Of a DNA stretch of 32,706 nucleotides, positions 9,189 through 15,829 are shown in pieces. How positions within the stretch are numbered: the stretch's first letter is position 1; every line of letters begins with the position of its first letter. A program made the translations under genes and the position numbers. The stretch spans positions 1-32,706 of the forward strand of contig JAPPNN010000084.1 in NCBI GenBank assembly GCA_028873815.1, written 5' to 3'. The notes beneath the pieces were generated by a model, which saw nothing but the letters and a program-made list of their open reading frames with translations, made no database searches and was not told the origin of the DNA. This stretch comes from Gemmatimonadota bacterium (lineage in GTDB: Bacteria > Gemmatimonadota > Gemmatimonadetes > Longimicrobiales > Gaopeijiaceae).

Positions 9189-9574
9189 GCGGCCAGTACC
9201 ACCGGTCCCACAAGTGGGCGTGGTTCTTCGAGCGCCCGGGATACGTGCGCTTCATGGTGCGCGAATTCACCGGCTTCTTCGTCGGGGGCTACCTGGTGGT
9301 GCTGCTGGTGACGCTGTCGAAGCTCGCGGGTGGCGGTGAGGCGGCCTTCGCGGAGTGGCTCGCGTCCGTGAGCGGCCCGTGGTGGCTGGTCGCGCACCTG
9401 GTGGCGCTGGTTGCGTCCGTGTGGCACACGGTGACGTGGTTCGCCGTCGTTCCGCAGGCGATGCCGATCTACCTGGGCGAGAACCGGCTGCCCGCGCCGG
9501 TCGCGGCGATCGTCATGGGGTACGGGCCGTGGCTGACGGTGACCGCGGTGATCCTTTGGTGGGTGCTGCGATGA
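9185..9574 (+). CDS. frdC: Fumarate reductase membrane anchor subunit FrdC
   Basis: This 129-residue protein has three hydrophobic segments and the FrdC pattern. R26-E27 in FMVREFTGFF lines up with the E. coli quinone-site segment around Glu29, and H81 in VWHTVTWFAVVPQA lines up with His82. No haem-ligating histidine pairs are apparent, fitting the haem-less type D quinol:fumarate reductase. The start overlaps the frdB stop by four bases (ATGA) and is preceded by AAGGGGA at good spacing. With FrdD it forms the membrane quinone site. Confidence 0.9.
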   Translation: MSGQYHRSHKWAWFFERPGYVRFMVREFTGFFVGGYLVVLLVTLSKLAGGGEAAFAEWLASVSGPWWLVAHLVALVASVWHTVTWFAVVPQAMPIYLGENRLPAPVAAIVMGYGPWLTVTAVILWWVLR

Positions 9575-9963
9575 GTGCGGATGGCAGGGGCCCGGCGACC
9601 GGGGGCCGAGCCGCGGGACGCTCCGACGAAGCCCTCTGGTGGGCGCTGTTCTCCGCCGGGGGCGTGATGGCGGCGCTCTTCGTGCCCGCGTTCGTGATCG
9701 TCACCGGGTTCCTGCTGCCGGCGGGCGACCCGGCGGTGGCCGCCGAACGGACGGCGCAGTTCGCCGCGGCCGTGGGGTGGTGGCCGGTCAAGCTGGCGCT
9801 GCTCGGGGTCCTCGCGCTGTCGCTCGTCCACTGCGGACACCGAATCCGCCACACGATGATGGACCTCGGCATGCGGCGGTACTCCGGCCTGCTCAAGGTG
9901 CCGTGCTACGGCGGCGCGCTGGCCGGCACGATCTGGGCGGCGATGCTGCTCTGGGTGATCTAG
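9571..9963 (+). CDS. frdD: Fumarate reductase membrane anchor subunit FrdD
   Basis: This 130-residue protein has three membrane segments and clear FrdD wording (SDEALWWALFSAGGV; VHCGHRIRHTMMDLG, comparable to the E. coli CGLHRMHHAMHDL segment). The ATG at 9571 overlaps the frdC stop by four bases, so the ABCD genes are translationally linked. A basic and glycine-rich stretch of about 18 residues precedes the region that aligns with E. coli FrdD. It completes the membrane anchor. A weak hairpin follows at 9983-10005. Confidence 0.9.
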   Translation: MSADGRGPATGGRAAGRSDEALWWALFSAGGVMAALFVPAFVIVTGFLLPAGDPAVAAERTAQFAAAVGWWPVKLALLGVLALSLVHCGHRIRHTMMDLGMRRYSGLLKVPCYGGALAGTIWAAMLLWVI

Positions 9964-9982
9964 GGGCCAGCGGAACAACTGG

Positions 9983-10005
9983 GCGGGAAAGGAATACAAT
10001 CCCGC
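9983..10005 (+). terminator. Weak hairpin after frdD
   Basis: GCGGGA (9983-9988) can pair with TCCCGC (10000-10005) across an 11-base loop, 19 bases after the frdD stop. There is no T-tract, so this is at best a weak terminator or an RNA 3'-end stabiliser. Confidence 0.3.
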
Positions 10006-10031
10006 TGATTCCCGCACGGCGCTAAGGGTCT

Positions 10032-10082
10032 TCCCCCCCACGAATACCGGGTTTTCCCCCTACGAATACCGGGTTTTCCCTC
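10032..10082. repeat. Two tandem copies of a 22-bp unit
   Basis: ACGAATACCGGGTTTTCCC starts at 10040 and again at 10062, a period of 22 bases, with flanking C-rich runs that extend the match on both sides. It lies in the 200-base gap between frdD and the transglycosylase gene. No genes or CRISPR features accompany it. It may be a short variable tandem repeat or paired binding sites. Confidence 0.75.
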
Positions 10083-10163
10083 TATGGGCGCCGAATTGCG
10101 CCGCCGAAATTGGAGTTGGCAGGCCTGATTGCCACTCGAAAGGTCGTCTGGAGGGGACTTCCC

Positions 10164-11036
10164 ATGAACAAGGGGCTGACTCGTTTCGTCCTCGCCATAA
10201 CCGCCGTGGCTCTCGCCGTGGTGCCCGTCAAGGTCAGCACCCGGGGCACGGACTCCGCCACGCCCCCCGTCACCTGCCCGAGCGAGGATCGCATGCCACA
10301 GACCGGGTGGACTTGCGGTGGCCGGGCCGGCCGGCCGTGCAACGCCTGCCTGGTCGAGATCAGGTCACCATTGGCCCGCGACAGCGTCGTCGAGGAGGAA
10401 GCCAAACGGTGGGTGGACCATTGGTGGACCGGGGGGCAGGGTTCGGTGCAGCGCGGCCTCGAGCGAATGGGCAGGTACGAGGACTACATCGACGCCGAAC
10501 TGGCGATTCGGACCCTGCCGCCGTCGCTCCGTTACCTCCCCCTCATCGAGTCCGGCTACAACCACCTGGCCGTCTCGCCTGCGGGGGCTGCCGGCCTCTG
10601 GCAGCTGATGCCCGAGACTGCCCGGGGCCTCGGGCTCCAGGTCGACTCGCTCGTGGACCAGCGCTTCGACGCGTACCTGTCCACCCAGGCCGCTCTGGAC
10701 TACCTGGTTGCTCTCCATGACCGGTTCCAGTGCTGGTCTCTCGCCCTGGCGGCCTACAACGTGGGGCCGACGCGGGTCGAGCGGGCGATCCGGTGGCACG
10801 GTGGATCCCGGCCCCGCAACGACGCCCTGTTTCTGCATATCCGCGACTGGCTGCCCAGGGAGACTCAGGACTTCGTTCCCAAGTTCCTCGCGACCATTCG
10901 CCTGGCTGGCGACCCCTCGGTCATCAGGCAGCGGTTGCGTGTCGAGGGAGCGGCGTCGGCTCATCAATCGGTCATCGCGGATCATCAATCGATCATCGGT
11001 GTAGCACCAGCCTTGAGCTCGATCTTCGAGCCTTGA
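10164..11036 (+). CDS. Lytic transglycosylase, SLT/MltD-like (GH23)
   Basis: After a signal peptide (about 1-25) and a Cys-containing linker, residues 105-250 form an SLT-type lysozyme fold. The catalytic Glu is E129 in LIESGYNH, followed by GAAGLWQLMPETA (141-153) and the AAYNVGPTRV motif (196-205). These enzymes cleave the glycan strands of peptidoglycan with 1,6-anhydro ring formation, acting in the periplasm during wall growth or remodelling. GGAGGGG at 10150-10156, seven bases from the ATG, fixes the start at 10164. At 290 residues it is shorter than E. coli MltD and has no LysM domains. The last residues contain a seven-codon repeat (HQSVIAD/HQSIIGV), which looks like a recent slippage product outside the fold. 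Confidence 0.88.
   Translation: MNKGLTRFVLAITAVALAVVPVKVSTRGTDSATPPVTCPSEDRMPQTGWTCGGRAGRPCNACLVEIRSPLARDSVVEEEAKRWVDHWWTGGQGSVQRGLERMGRYEDYIDAELAIRTLPPSLRYLPLIESGYNHLAVSPAGAAGLWQLMPETARGLGLQVDSLVDQRFDAYLSTQAALDYLVALHDRFQCWSLALAAYNVGPTRVERAIRWHGGSRPRNDALFLHIRDWLPRETQDFVPKFLATIRLAGDPSVIRQRLRVEGAASAHQSVIADHQSIIGVAPALSSIFEP
10961..11002. repeat. Two tandem copies of a 21-bp unit in the transglycosylase 3' end
   Basis: TCATCAATCG starts at 10961 and again at 10982, each followed by a TCATCG-containing stretch. The period is exactly seven codons, so the reading frame is preserved. Confidence 0.65.
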
Positions 11037-11070
11037 TCGAATATCCAGTCAGACAAGGAATGCAGTCGCT

Positions 11071-12930
11071 ATGAATATCAAATCCATTGCCGGAGGCCTG
11101 GCGCTCGCGTCCGCGCTACTGGCCGCGTGCGGCGAGCCGGTGGACCCTCCCGTCCCCGGGTCCATCGTCGGAACCGTCAGCATCGAGGGCACAGGCGTCG
11201 ATGGTGTGACCGTGACCCTCGAAGGCACGACCTCGACCACGACCGCCGGAGGCGGCGCGTACCGATTCGACAACGTGGACGAGGGAATGCAGACAGTCAC
11301 CATCAGCGGCTTTCCACCGGAAAGCGACTTCCCCGAGATCTCGGTCACCTTCACCCTTGGCGCCGGACAGACGCATGTGCTCGACTTCAACGGATCGTAC
11401 GTCCGCACGGCGGCGATCGTGGGTTCCGTGACCGTCGACGGCGCGGGTATCGACGGCGTCTCGGTGGCGCTCGGCGGTACGGAGAGCAAATCCACGCAGA
11501 CCGACGCCGATGGCAACTACGACTTCTCCGCCCTGCGTGCCGGCGACTACACGGTCACGATCTCGGACTTCGACCCGGCGATGTACACGTTTGACGAGCC
11601 GAGTCAGGCGGTGTCGATCGCGGCCGGCGAGTCGAGCAACGTCAGCTTCATGGGCACGCCAACGCGCCTGCCCGGACAGGTGGACTACATCGTCCGCATC
11701 GAGAACGTCTCGCCGGCGTACGAGTTCTCTTCGAGTGGGCACTTCGCGGTGCCGGTGGGCGCGGACGGCCCGGGTCCGCTGCTCCCGGGCGGGACCTACG
11801 AGTTCCTTTTCCACGCCGGCCCCGGCCTGTACCTCTCGTTCGCCACGATGTTCGTGCAGTCGAACGACCTCTTCTACGCGCCGGACGGGCGCGGCATCGC
11901 CGTCTGGGGCGACGACGGCCCGGTCACCGGCGACATCACCGACCAGATCATGCTCTGGGACGCGGGCACCGAGATCAACCAGGAGCCGGGCGCGGGAGCC
12001 GATCAGCCCATTCGCGGCGGCGGCAACTCCGGCGCGGCCGACCCCGACCCCAACGTGCGTCTCGCCACCGACGACTTCGGCAACCTGCCCGAGGTCGCGG
12101 ACGTGATCCGGGTAACGCTTCACCGCGAAGGCGCGTCCCCCACGCTGGTTCGGCTCACGATCGAAAACATCAGCACCGCCACGACGTTGATGACTGCGGA
12201 CGGCGGCGCCCACCCGACGCCGCTCGCCCCCGGCGTCTTCGTCGTTCACGCCGGGCATAACCCGTTGTTCACCGTCGGCGAGCCCGACCGCGGCGAGGGC
12301 CTGGAGGGCCTGGCCGAAGACGGTACTGTGAGCGAGCTCGCCGCGGCCGTCGAGGAGCGGTCCGGACTGATCAGCCTGATCGCGCCCGGCGTCTACGCCA
12401 CGCACTCGGGCGGCCCCCTGCTGTTCAAGGCCGGTGAGCCGGCGAGCGCGGGCCTCGAGTCCATGGCCGAGGACGGACATCCGGTCACCCTCGCCACCGA
12501 AGTCGACGCGGCGGGCGGATTCCTGGATGCCGGGGTGTTTGCGGTCCCGGTGGGCGCCGATGGCCCCGCGCCGGTGGGGCCCGGCCGGGCCTACGAGTTC
12601 GAGGTGATCGCCACGCCCGGGGACGCCCTGTCGTTCGTGACGATGTTCGTCCAGTCCAACGACCTCTTCTACGCGCCGGCCGCCGAGGGCATCGACCTGT
12701 TCCCGAACGGCGTCGCGCTCGAGGGCGACATCACGGACCAGATCATGCTCTGGGACGCCGGCACCGAGGTGAACGAGAAGCCCGGGCTGGGACCATACCA
12801 GGCCCCGAGGCAGCCCGGACCCGACAGCGGTCCCGACGAGGACGGCCTCGTCAACCTCCTGGATGCGTGCTTCACCTATCCGGACCTGAGCGACGTGCTG
12901 CGGGTCACGCTGACGAAGGTGGCGGGGTAG
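11071..12930 (+). CDS. Lipoprotein with two Ig-like/regulatory domains and two spondin-like units
   Basis: The 619-residue protein has a lipoprotein signal ending in LLAAC (C20). Two carboxypeptidase-regulatory or Sdr-B-like beta-sandwiches follow (about 31-112 and 115-195; pattern GSVTVDGAGIDGVSVALGG). The rest is two copies of a spondin-like unit (about 200-350 and 365-615). Both contain MFVQSNDLFYAP and GDITDQIMLWDAGTE nearly word for word, joined by repeats of the type GLEGLAEDG. Spondin-N domains in bacteria are found in surface proteins and are presumed adhesive; that role is inferred from family only. AAGGAA ten bases before the ATG supports the start. It would be anchored to the outer membrane. 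Closely matched internal copies suggest a fairly recent duplication. Confidence 0.85.
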   Translation: MNIKSIAGGLALASALLAACGEPVDPPVPGSIVGTVSIEGTGVDGVTVTLEGTTSTTTAGGGAYRFDNVDEGMQTVTISGFPPESDFPEISVTFTLGAGQTHVLDFNGSYVRTAAIVGSVTVDGAGIDGVSVALGGTESKSTQTDADGNYDFSALRAGDYTVTISDFDPAMYTFDEPSQAVSIAAGESSNVSFMGTPTRLPGQVDYIVRIENVSPAYEFSSSGHFAVPVGADGPGPLLPGGTYEFLFHAGPGLYLSFATMFVQSNDLFYAPDGRGIAVWGDDGPVTGDITDQIMLWDAGTEINQEPGAGADQPIRGGGNSGAADPDPNVRLATDDFGNLPEVADVIRVTLHREGASPTLVRLTIENISTATTLMTADGGAHPTPLAPGVFVVHAGHNPLFTVGEPDRGEGLEGLAEDGTVSELAAAVEERSGLISLIAPGVYATHSGGPLLFKAGEPASAGLESMAEDGHPVTLATEVDAAGGFLDAGVFAVPVGADGPAPVGPGRAYEFEVIATPGDALSFVTMFVQSNDLFYAPAAEGIDLFPNGVALEGDITDQIMLWDAGTEVNEKPGLGPYQAPRQPGPDSGPDEDGLVNLLDACFTYPDLSDVLRVTLTKVAG

Positions 12931-12943
12931 ATACCCTCCGGAC

Positions 12944-13069
12944 GTGTCATGCTCTTAGTTTAGTTTAGCTCGTATCCTGTACTAAGAGCGACACGGCGTG
13001 GGCAGGGTGTGCCCTCGGACGTGTGGACGCACAAACCAGCCCGGCGGCGCGAGTTCGTTGCCGGGCTGG
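12944..13069 (+). ncRNA. Run of three predicted hairpins before the beta-propeller gene
   Basis: Hairpin 1 pairs GTGTC (12944-12948) plus GCTCTTAGT (12951-12959) with ACTAAGAGC (12981-12989) plus GACAC (12990-12994), a 14-bp stem with a two-base bulge. Hairpin 2 pairs GGGCA (13000-13004) with TGCCC (13010-13014). Hairpin 3 pairs CCAGCCCGGC (13036-13045) with GCCGGGCTGG (13060-13069), a perfect ten-base stem. The array fills the gap between the spondin lipoprotein stop and the next gene. It could be a transcript terminator followed by a structured leader, or a small RNA. No T-tract is present. Confidence 0.35.
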
Positions 13070-13128
13070 GCCGCATCCTGGCGCCGGGTCGATTGCGCGG
13101 GCGCGCGTCCGTGGCCACCATCGACTCC

Positions 13129-14238
13129 ATGCGAGATCGAATGACACGGATAGGGGTCACGGGGGCGCTCGCCCTTCCATGCCTGATCGCTGCCTGCGAG
13201 GACCACCCGACCGAGGTGCCGTCGCCCTCCTTCGACGAGGTCTTCGCATTGGCGGAAGTCATCGTGCTCGGGGAAGACCCGTCCGACTCCATCGCCGAGG
13301 TGGGCGCGTTCTTCGAGAGACGGGATGGCGGGTTCGTGATCGCGGACCGATTGCTTCCGCGGGTGCGGACCTACAGCAAGGACGGTTCGCTGGAGGCGGG
13401 CTTCGGCCGGTTTGGCGACGGGCCGTGGGAATTCCGCAGGCTTCAAAGCGTGACGGAGACGGCAGACGGCAGGATTGTGGTGACGGGCGCGCAGAACGGG
13501 GCGCTGACCTACCTGAACCCGGACCTGACTCCGCACAGCTCGGTGCTGCTTGACGACTACGTGCCGGGGACGGTGCGGCCGCTCGGACGCGACCTCTTGA
13601 TCGGCGGCATGGGACGGGACATGGACCTCTACGAGATCGCCGCGCAGGAAGGCCTTTACCACCGTCTGGTCGATAGCACCGTGGTGTGGAGCAACTGGAA
13701 CTCACCGGTGGCGAGCATGCCGTACTGGCACGCCCTGGGCAGTCTGCATGCCGAAGTCGGGGGGGACTCTGTGTTCGTCATGGCGGGACTCCTTTACCCC
13801 GCGACGGTGCTGAACGGCGCGGGAGACTCGGTGGGGACGATCGGGACACCCTCCCCGGGCTTCCGCAGGGTACCGGAAATCGAACTCGGAGCCTTCGCGT
13901 ACACTGCCGACGAGGGTCCGGCGGCGCAGGCCGGCAATCCCGTCAAGCGTCTGATCGAGAGCTTCGACCTTGTCACGAGCGTGGACGTCGTGGGCGGCGA
14001 CTATCTCGTCTTCACCGTGGGCAGGTTGGACGGGAATCGCCCCTGGTATCCCTTCAAGCAGCTTGACATGGCCGTGGAGGCGTACAACCGTCACACGGGC
14101 GAAAAGCTCTTCGAGAACGTCCCGTTGCCGGCTGGCTCGAAGGTCGTCCTGGGCGGGGGCAGGTATCTCCATGTGTTGCTGAATCCCGACATCCCGCCCT
14201 GGCGAATCGCCAGATACGAGGTGCGGGCTGGCCGGTGA
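13129..14238 (+). CDS. Lipoprotein with six-bladed beta-propeller
   Basis: This protein of about 369 residues has an N-terminal lipoprotein signal (ALPCLIAAC) followed by repeated propeller-blade wording (FVIADRLLPRVRTYSKDGSLEAGFGRFGDGPWEF is the clearest, in part: GDGPWEF). Such 6-bladed propeller lipoproteins are a hallmark expansion of Gemmatimonadota and relatives, normally without known function. The ATG at 13129 or the one at 13141 would both give a workable signal peptide; an in-frame ATG-like start further up would place a charged stretch before the signal and is unlikely. It is expected to sit on the outer membrane or in the periplasm. The upstream region carries three predicted hairpins. 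Confidence 0.75.
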   Translation: MRDRMTRIGVTGALALPCLIAACEDHPTEVPSPSFDEVFALAEVIVLGEDPSDSIAEVGAFFERRDGGFVIADRLLPRVRTYSKDGSLEAGFGRFGDGPWEFRRLQSVTETADGRIVVTGAQNGALTYLNPDLTPHSSVLLDDYVPGTVRPLGRDLLIGGMGRDMDLYEIAAQEGLYHRLVDSTVVWSNWNSPVASMPYWHALGSLHAEVGGDSVFVMAGLLYPATVLNGAGDSVGTIGTPSPGFRRVPEIELGAFAYTADEGPAAQAGNPVKRLIESFDLVTSVDVVGGDYLVFTVGRLDGNRPWYPFKQLDMAVEAYNRHTGEKLFENVPLPAGSKVVLGGGRYLHVLLNPDIPPWRIARYEVRAGR

Positions 14239-14281
14239 GGTCGCGGCTGCTGTGTGCGCGAGCAACCGCCCACCGCCAAAT

Positions 14282-14376
14282 CATGTCACATATATGACGT
14301 GATTTCTTGACATGTGGTCCCTATTCAGGTCAGTTTCGGTGACCAATCGTGTCACTATAAGCCCAATTACATGTCA
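14282..14376. promoter_or_regulatory. GTCA/TGAC half-site cluster upstream of the Fic gene
   Basis: GTCA or TGAC occurs at 14285-14288, 14295-14298, 14308-14311, 14329-14332, 14340-14343, 14351-14354 and 14373-14376. The longer form CATGTCA is at 14282-14288 and 14370-14376, and its reverse complement TGACATG is at 14308-14314. The last copy touches the start codon. The pattern suggests an operator, plausibly bound by the winged-helix domain of the encoded protein itself. Confidence 0.4.
14334..14361 (+). promoter_or_regulatory. Possible promoter of the Fic gene
   Basis: TTTCGG (14334-14339) and TATAAG (14356-14361) are 16 bases apart. Transcription would start around 14368, leaving a leader of under ten bases before the ATG at 14376. 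That fits the absence of a Shine-Dalgarno sequence. GTCA half-sites overlap this element. Confidence 0.3.
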
Positions 14377-15689
14377 TGCTGCTTACAGACCGCGCCGTTC
14401 TTTCGTACGTCGCCAATCACCCGGAATGCAGCCGATCGCAGGTTCGCCGTGATGTCGCACCCGATGCGAGCGCTTCTACGGTGTGGAGGGCTCTCCGGCG
14501 ACTGGTTGACGACGGACTGCTGGAGGTTGTCGGTGAGGGCCGGGGAACGCGCTATCGCGTGGCCGGCGGCGAAGCCGTTCTCGCGCACCTTCGTACGCCG
14601 TTCGAACAGCGGCCACGGGCCGGCTACCACAGCGAGTTTGTCGGGAGCTACCGGCCAAACGAATCGCGCTACCTGACCGAAGCTGACCGGGCAGAGCTGG
14701 AGAAAGCGGGCACCCCCGTCCTGGAGCCCTACCACGCGTCGATGGGCGTCACCTACGCGCAGCGCGTCCGCAAGCAGCTCGAAGTTGACATGTCGTGGGC
14801 CTCGTCGCGTCTGGAGGGCAACAGCTACGACCACCTGGAGACCGATTTCCTGGTGAAGACCGGCAGGATCGCGCGCGGCAAGTCGCTCGATGAGACGGTC
14901 ATGATCCTCAATCACAAGAACGCGACCCGGTACGTGGTGGAGAACCTCGCCGAGATCGAGATCGGGTGGCCGGACCTGCGCAACATCCACTCACTCCTGG
15001 CCACCCAGCTGATTCGGGATCGGAGCCTGGTCGGCAGCCTGCGGCGCATGCCCGTCGCGGTCGGTAGATCCTCGTACACCCCACTGGGGGACCGCATCGC
15101 GCTGCAGAGAGAGCTGGACATCGTTCTCGCCAAGGCGGCCCGCATCAGCGACCCCTTCGAGCAGTCCTTCTTCCTGCTCGTCCACATTCCGTACCTGCAA
15201 CCGTTCGCCGACGTAAACAAGCGGACGTCGCGGATCGCATCGAACATTCCCCTGCTCAAAGCCGACCTGGCCCCGATGTCCTTCTTCGCCATCGACGACC
15301 GCGACTACATCCTGGGTCTATTGGGTGTGTACGAACTGAACGACGTCTCGCTACTGCGCGAGGCGTTCGTCAACGGCTACATCGAGACGGCGCGCCGCTA
15401 CCGCTACCTGCGACCGGAGGCCATCAGGATCGATCGGGTCGAAGTGGTCTACCGCCGTTTCACGAACCGGGCCGTCCGTCGCTGCATCGTGCGGTGGCGG
15501 GGATTCGAGCCCAGGCAGGTGTGGCGGATGATCGAGGACGCCGACATCCCGCTGGCGGATCAGCAGGATGTGTTCGATTTCGTCGAGAGCTCGTTCCGCA
15601 CGCTCCACCCGGGGATCGCGGTGCTATACGGGGTGGAGGCGGAGGCGCTGGAGGGGTTGGAGCTGGGGGCCGAGGTGACCAACCGCTGA
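14376..15689 (+). CDS. Winged-helix/Fic-family protein with Gln in place of the catalytic His
   Basis: This 437-residue protein begins with a winged-helix DNA-binding domain (about 1-62). A Fic domain follows. The inhibitory motif S143-S-R-L-E147-G148 fits class II Fic proteins, which carry it N-terminal to the Fic core. The active-site loop reads QPFADVNKRTSR (275-286), whereas active AMP-transferring Fic enzymes have HPFxxGNGRxxR. The catalytic His is Gln (codon CAA at 15198) and the first loop Gly is Val. The Asn, Arg and second Arg are kept. Residues about 330-437 are an additional C-terminal domain. I recall similar Q-variants in a subfamily of Fic proteins, so this may be a conserved non-AMPylating branch, not decay. 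The frame is intact. It stands alone between the propeller gene and coxE. Confidence 0.85.
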   Translation: MLLTDRAVLSYVANHPECSRSQVRRDVAPDASASTVWRALRRLVDDGLLEVVGEGRGTRYRVAGGEAVLAHLRTPFEQRPRAGYHSEFVGSYRPNESRYLTEADRAELEKAGTPVLEPYHASMGVTYAQRVRKQLEVDMSWASSRLEGNSYDHLETDFLVKTGRIARGKSLDETVMILNHKNATRYVVENLAEIEIGWPDLRNIHSLLATQLIRDRSLVGSLRRMPVAVGRSSYTPLGDRIALQRELDIVLAKAARISDPFEQSFFLLVHIPYLQPFADVNKRTSRIASNIPLLKADLAPMSFFAIDDRDYILGLLGVYELNDVSLLREAFVNGYIETARRYRYLRPEAIRIDRVEVVYRRFTNRAVRRCIVRWRGFEPRQVWRMIEDADIPLADQQDVFDFVESSFRTLHPGIAVLYGVEAEALEGLELGAEVTNR

Positions 15690-15721
15690 TCAACCCCTCG
15701 TATTCTCCGCCATCGGAGTTG

Positions 15722-15751
15722 TTCGCACACCCGAAAGCGGGGAGGTATGAT
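15722..15751 (+). promoter_or_regulatory. Possible promoter of the coxEGMSL operon
   Basis: TTCGCA (15722-15727) and TATGAT (15746-15751) lie 18 bases apart in the gap after the Fic gene. The predicted transcript would begin close to 15758, just before an ATG at 15761 that opens a 22-codon frame overlapping the coxE start. Confidence 0.3.
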
Positions 15752-15760
15752 GTGTCCACC

Positions 15761-15829
15761 ATGCAGACGACCGCACCGACCACGTGCCAAGTGGTTCTGC
15801 GGGTGCCATGCCCAAACGGAGACAGTTGA
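15761..15829 (+). other. Possible 22-codon leader ORF overlapping the coxE start
   Basis: ATG at 15761 opens a frame ending TGA at 15829, past the coxE ATG at 15808 in another frame. With the promoter suggested at 15722-15751 it would be nearly leaderless. Nothing about the peptide is recognisable, and chance occurrence is quite possible. Confidence 0.2.

Noticed and set aside
10032..10082. CRISPR-like repeat
   Set aside because: Only two directly abutting copies without spacers, and no cas genes in the window.
10117..10133. Sigma-54-like -24/-12 promoter before the transglycosylase gene
   Set aside because: TGGCA and TTGC are present but the GG-to-GC spacing is one base too long, which sigma-54 does not tolerate well.
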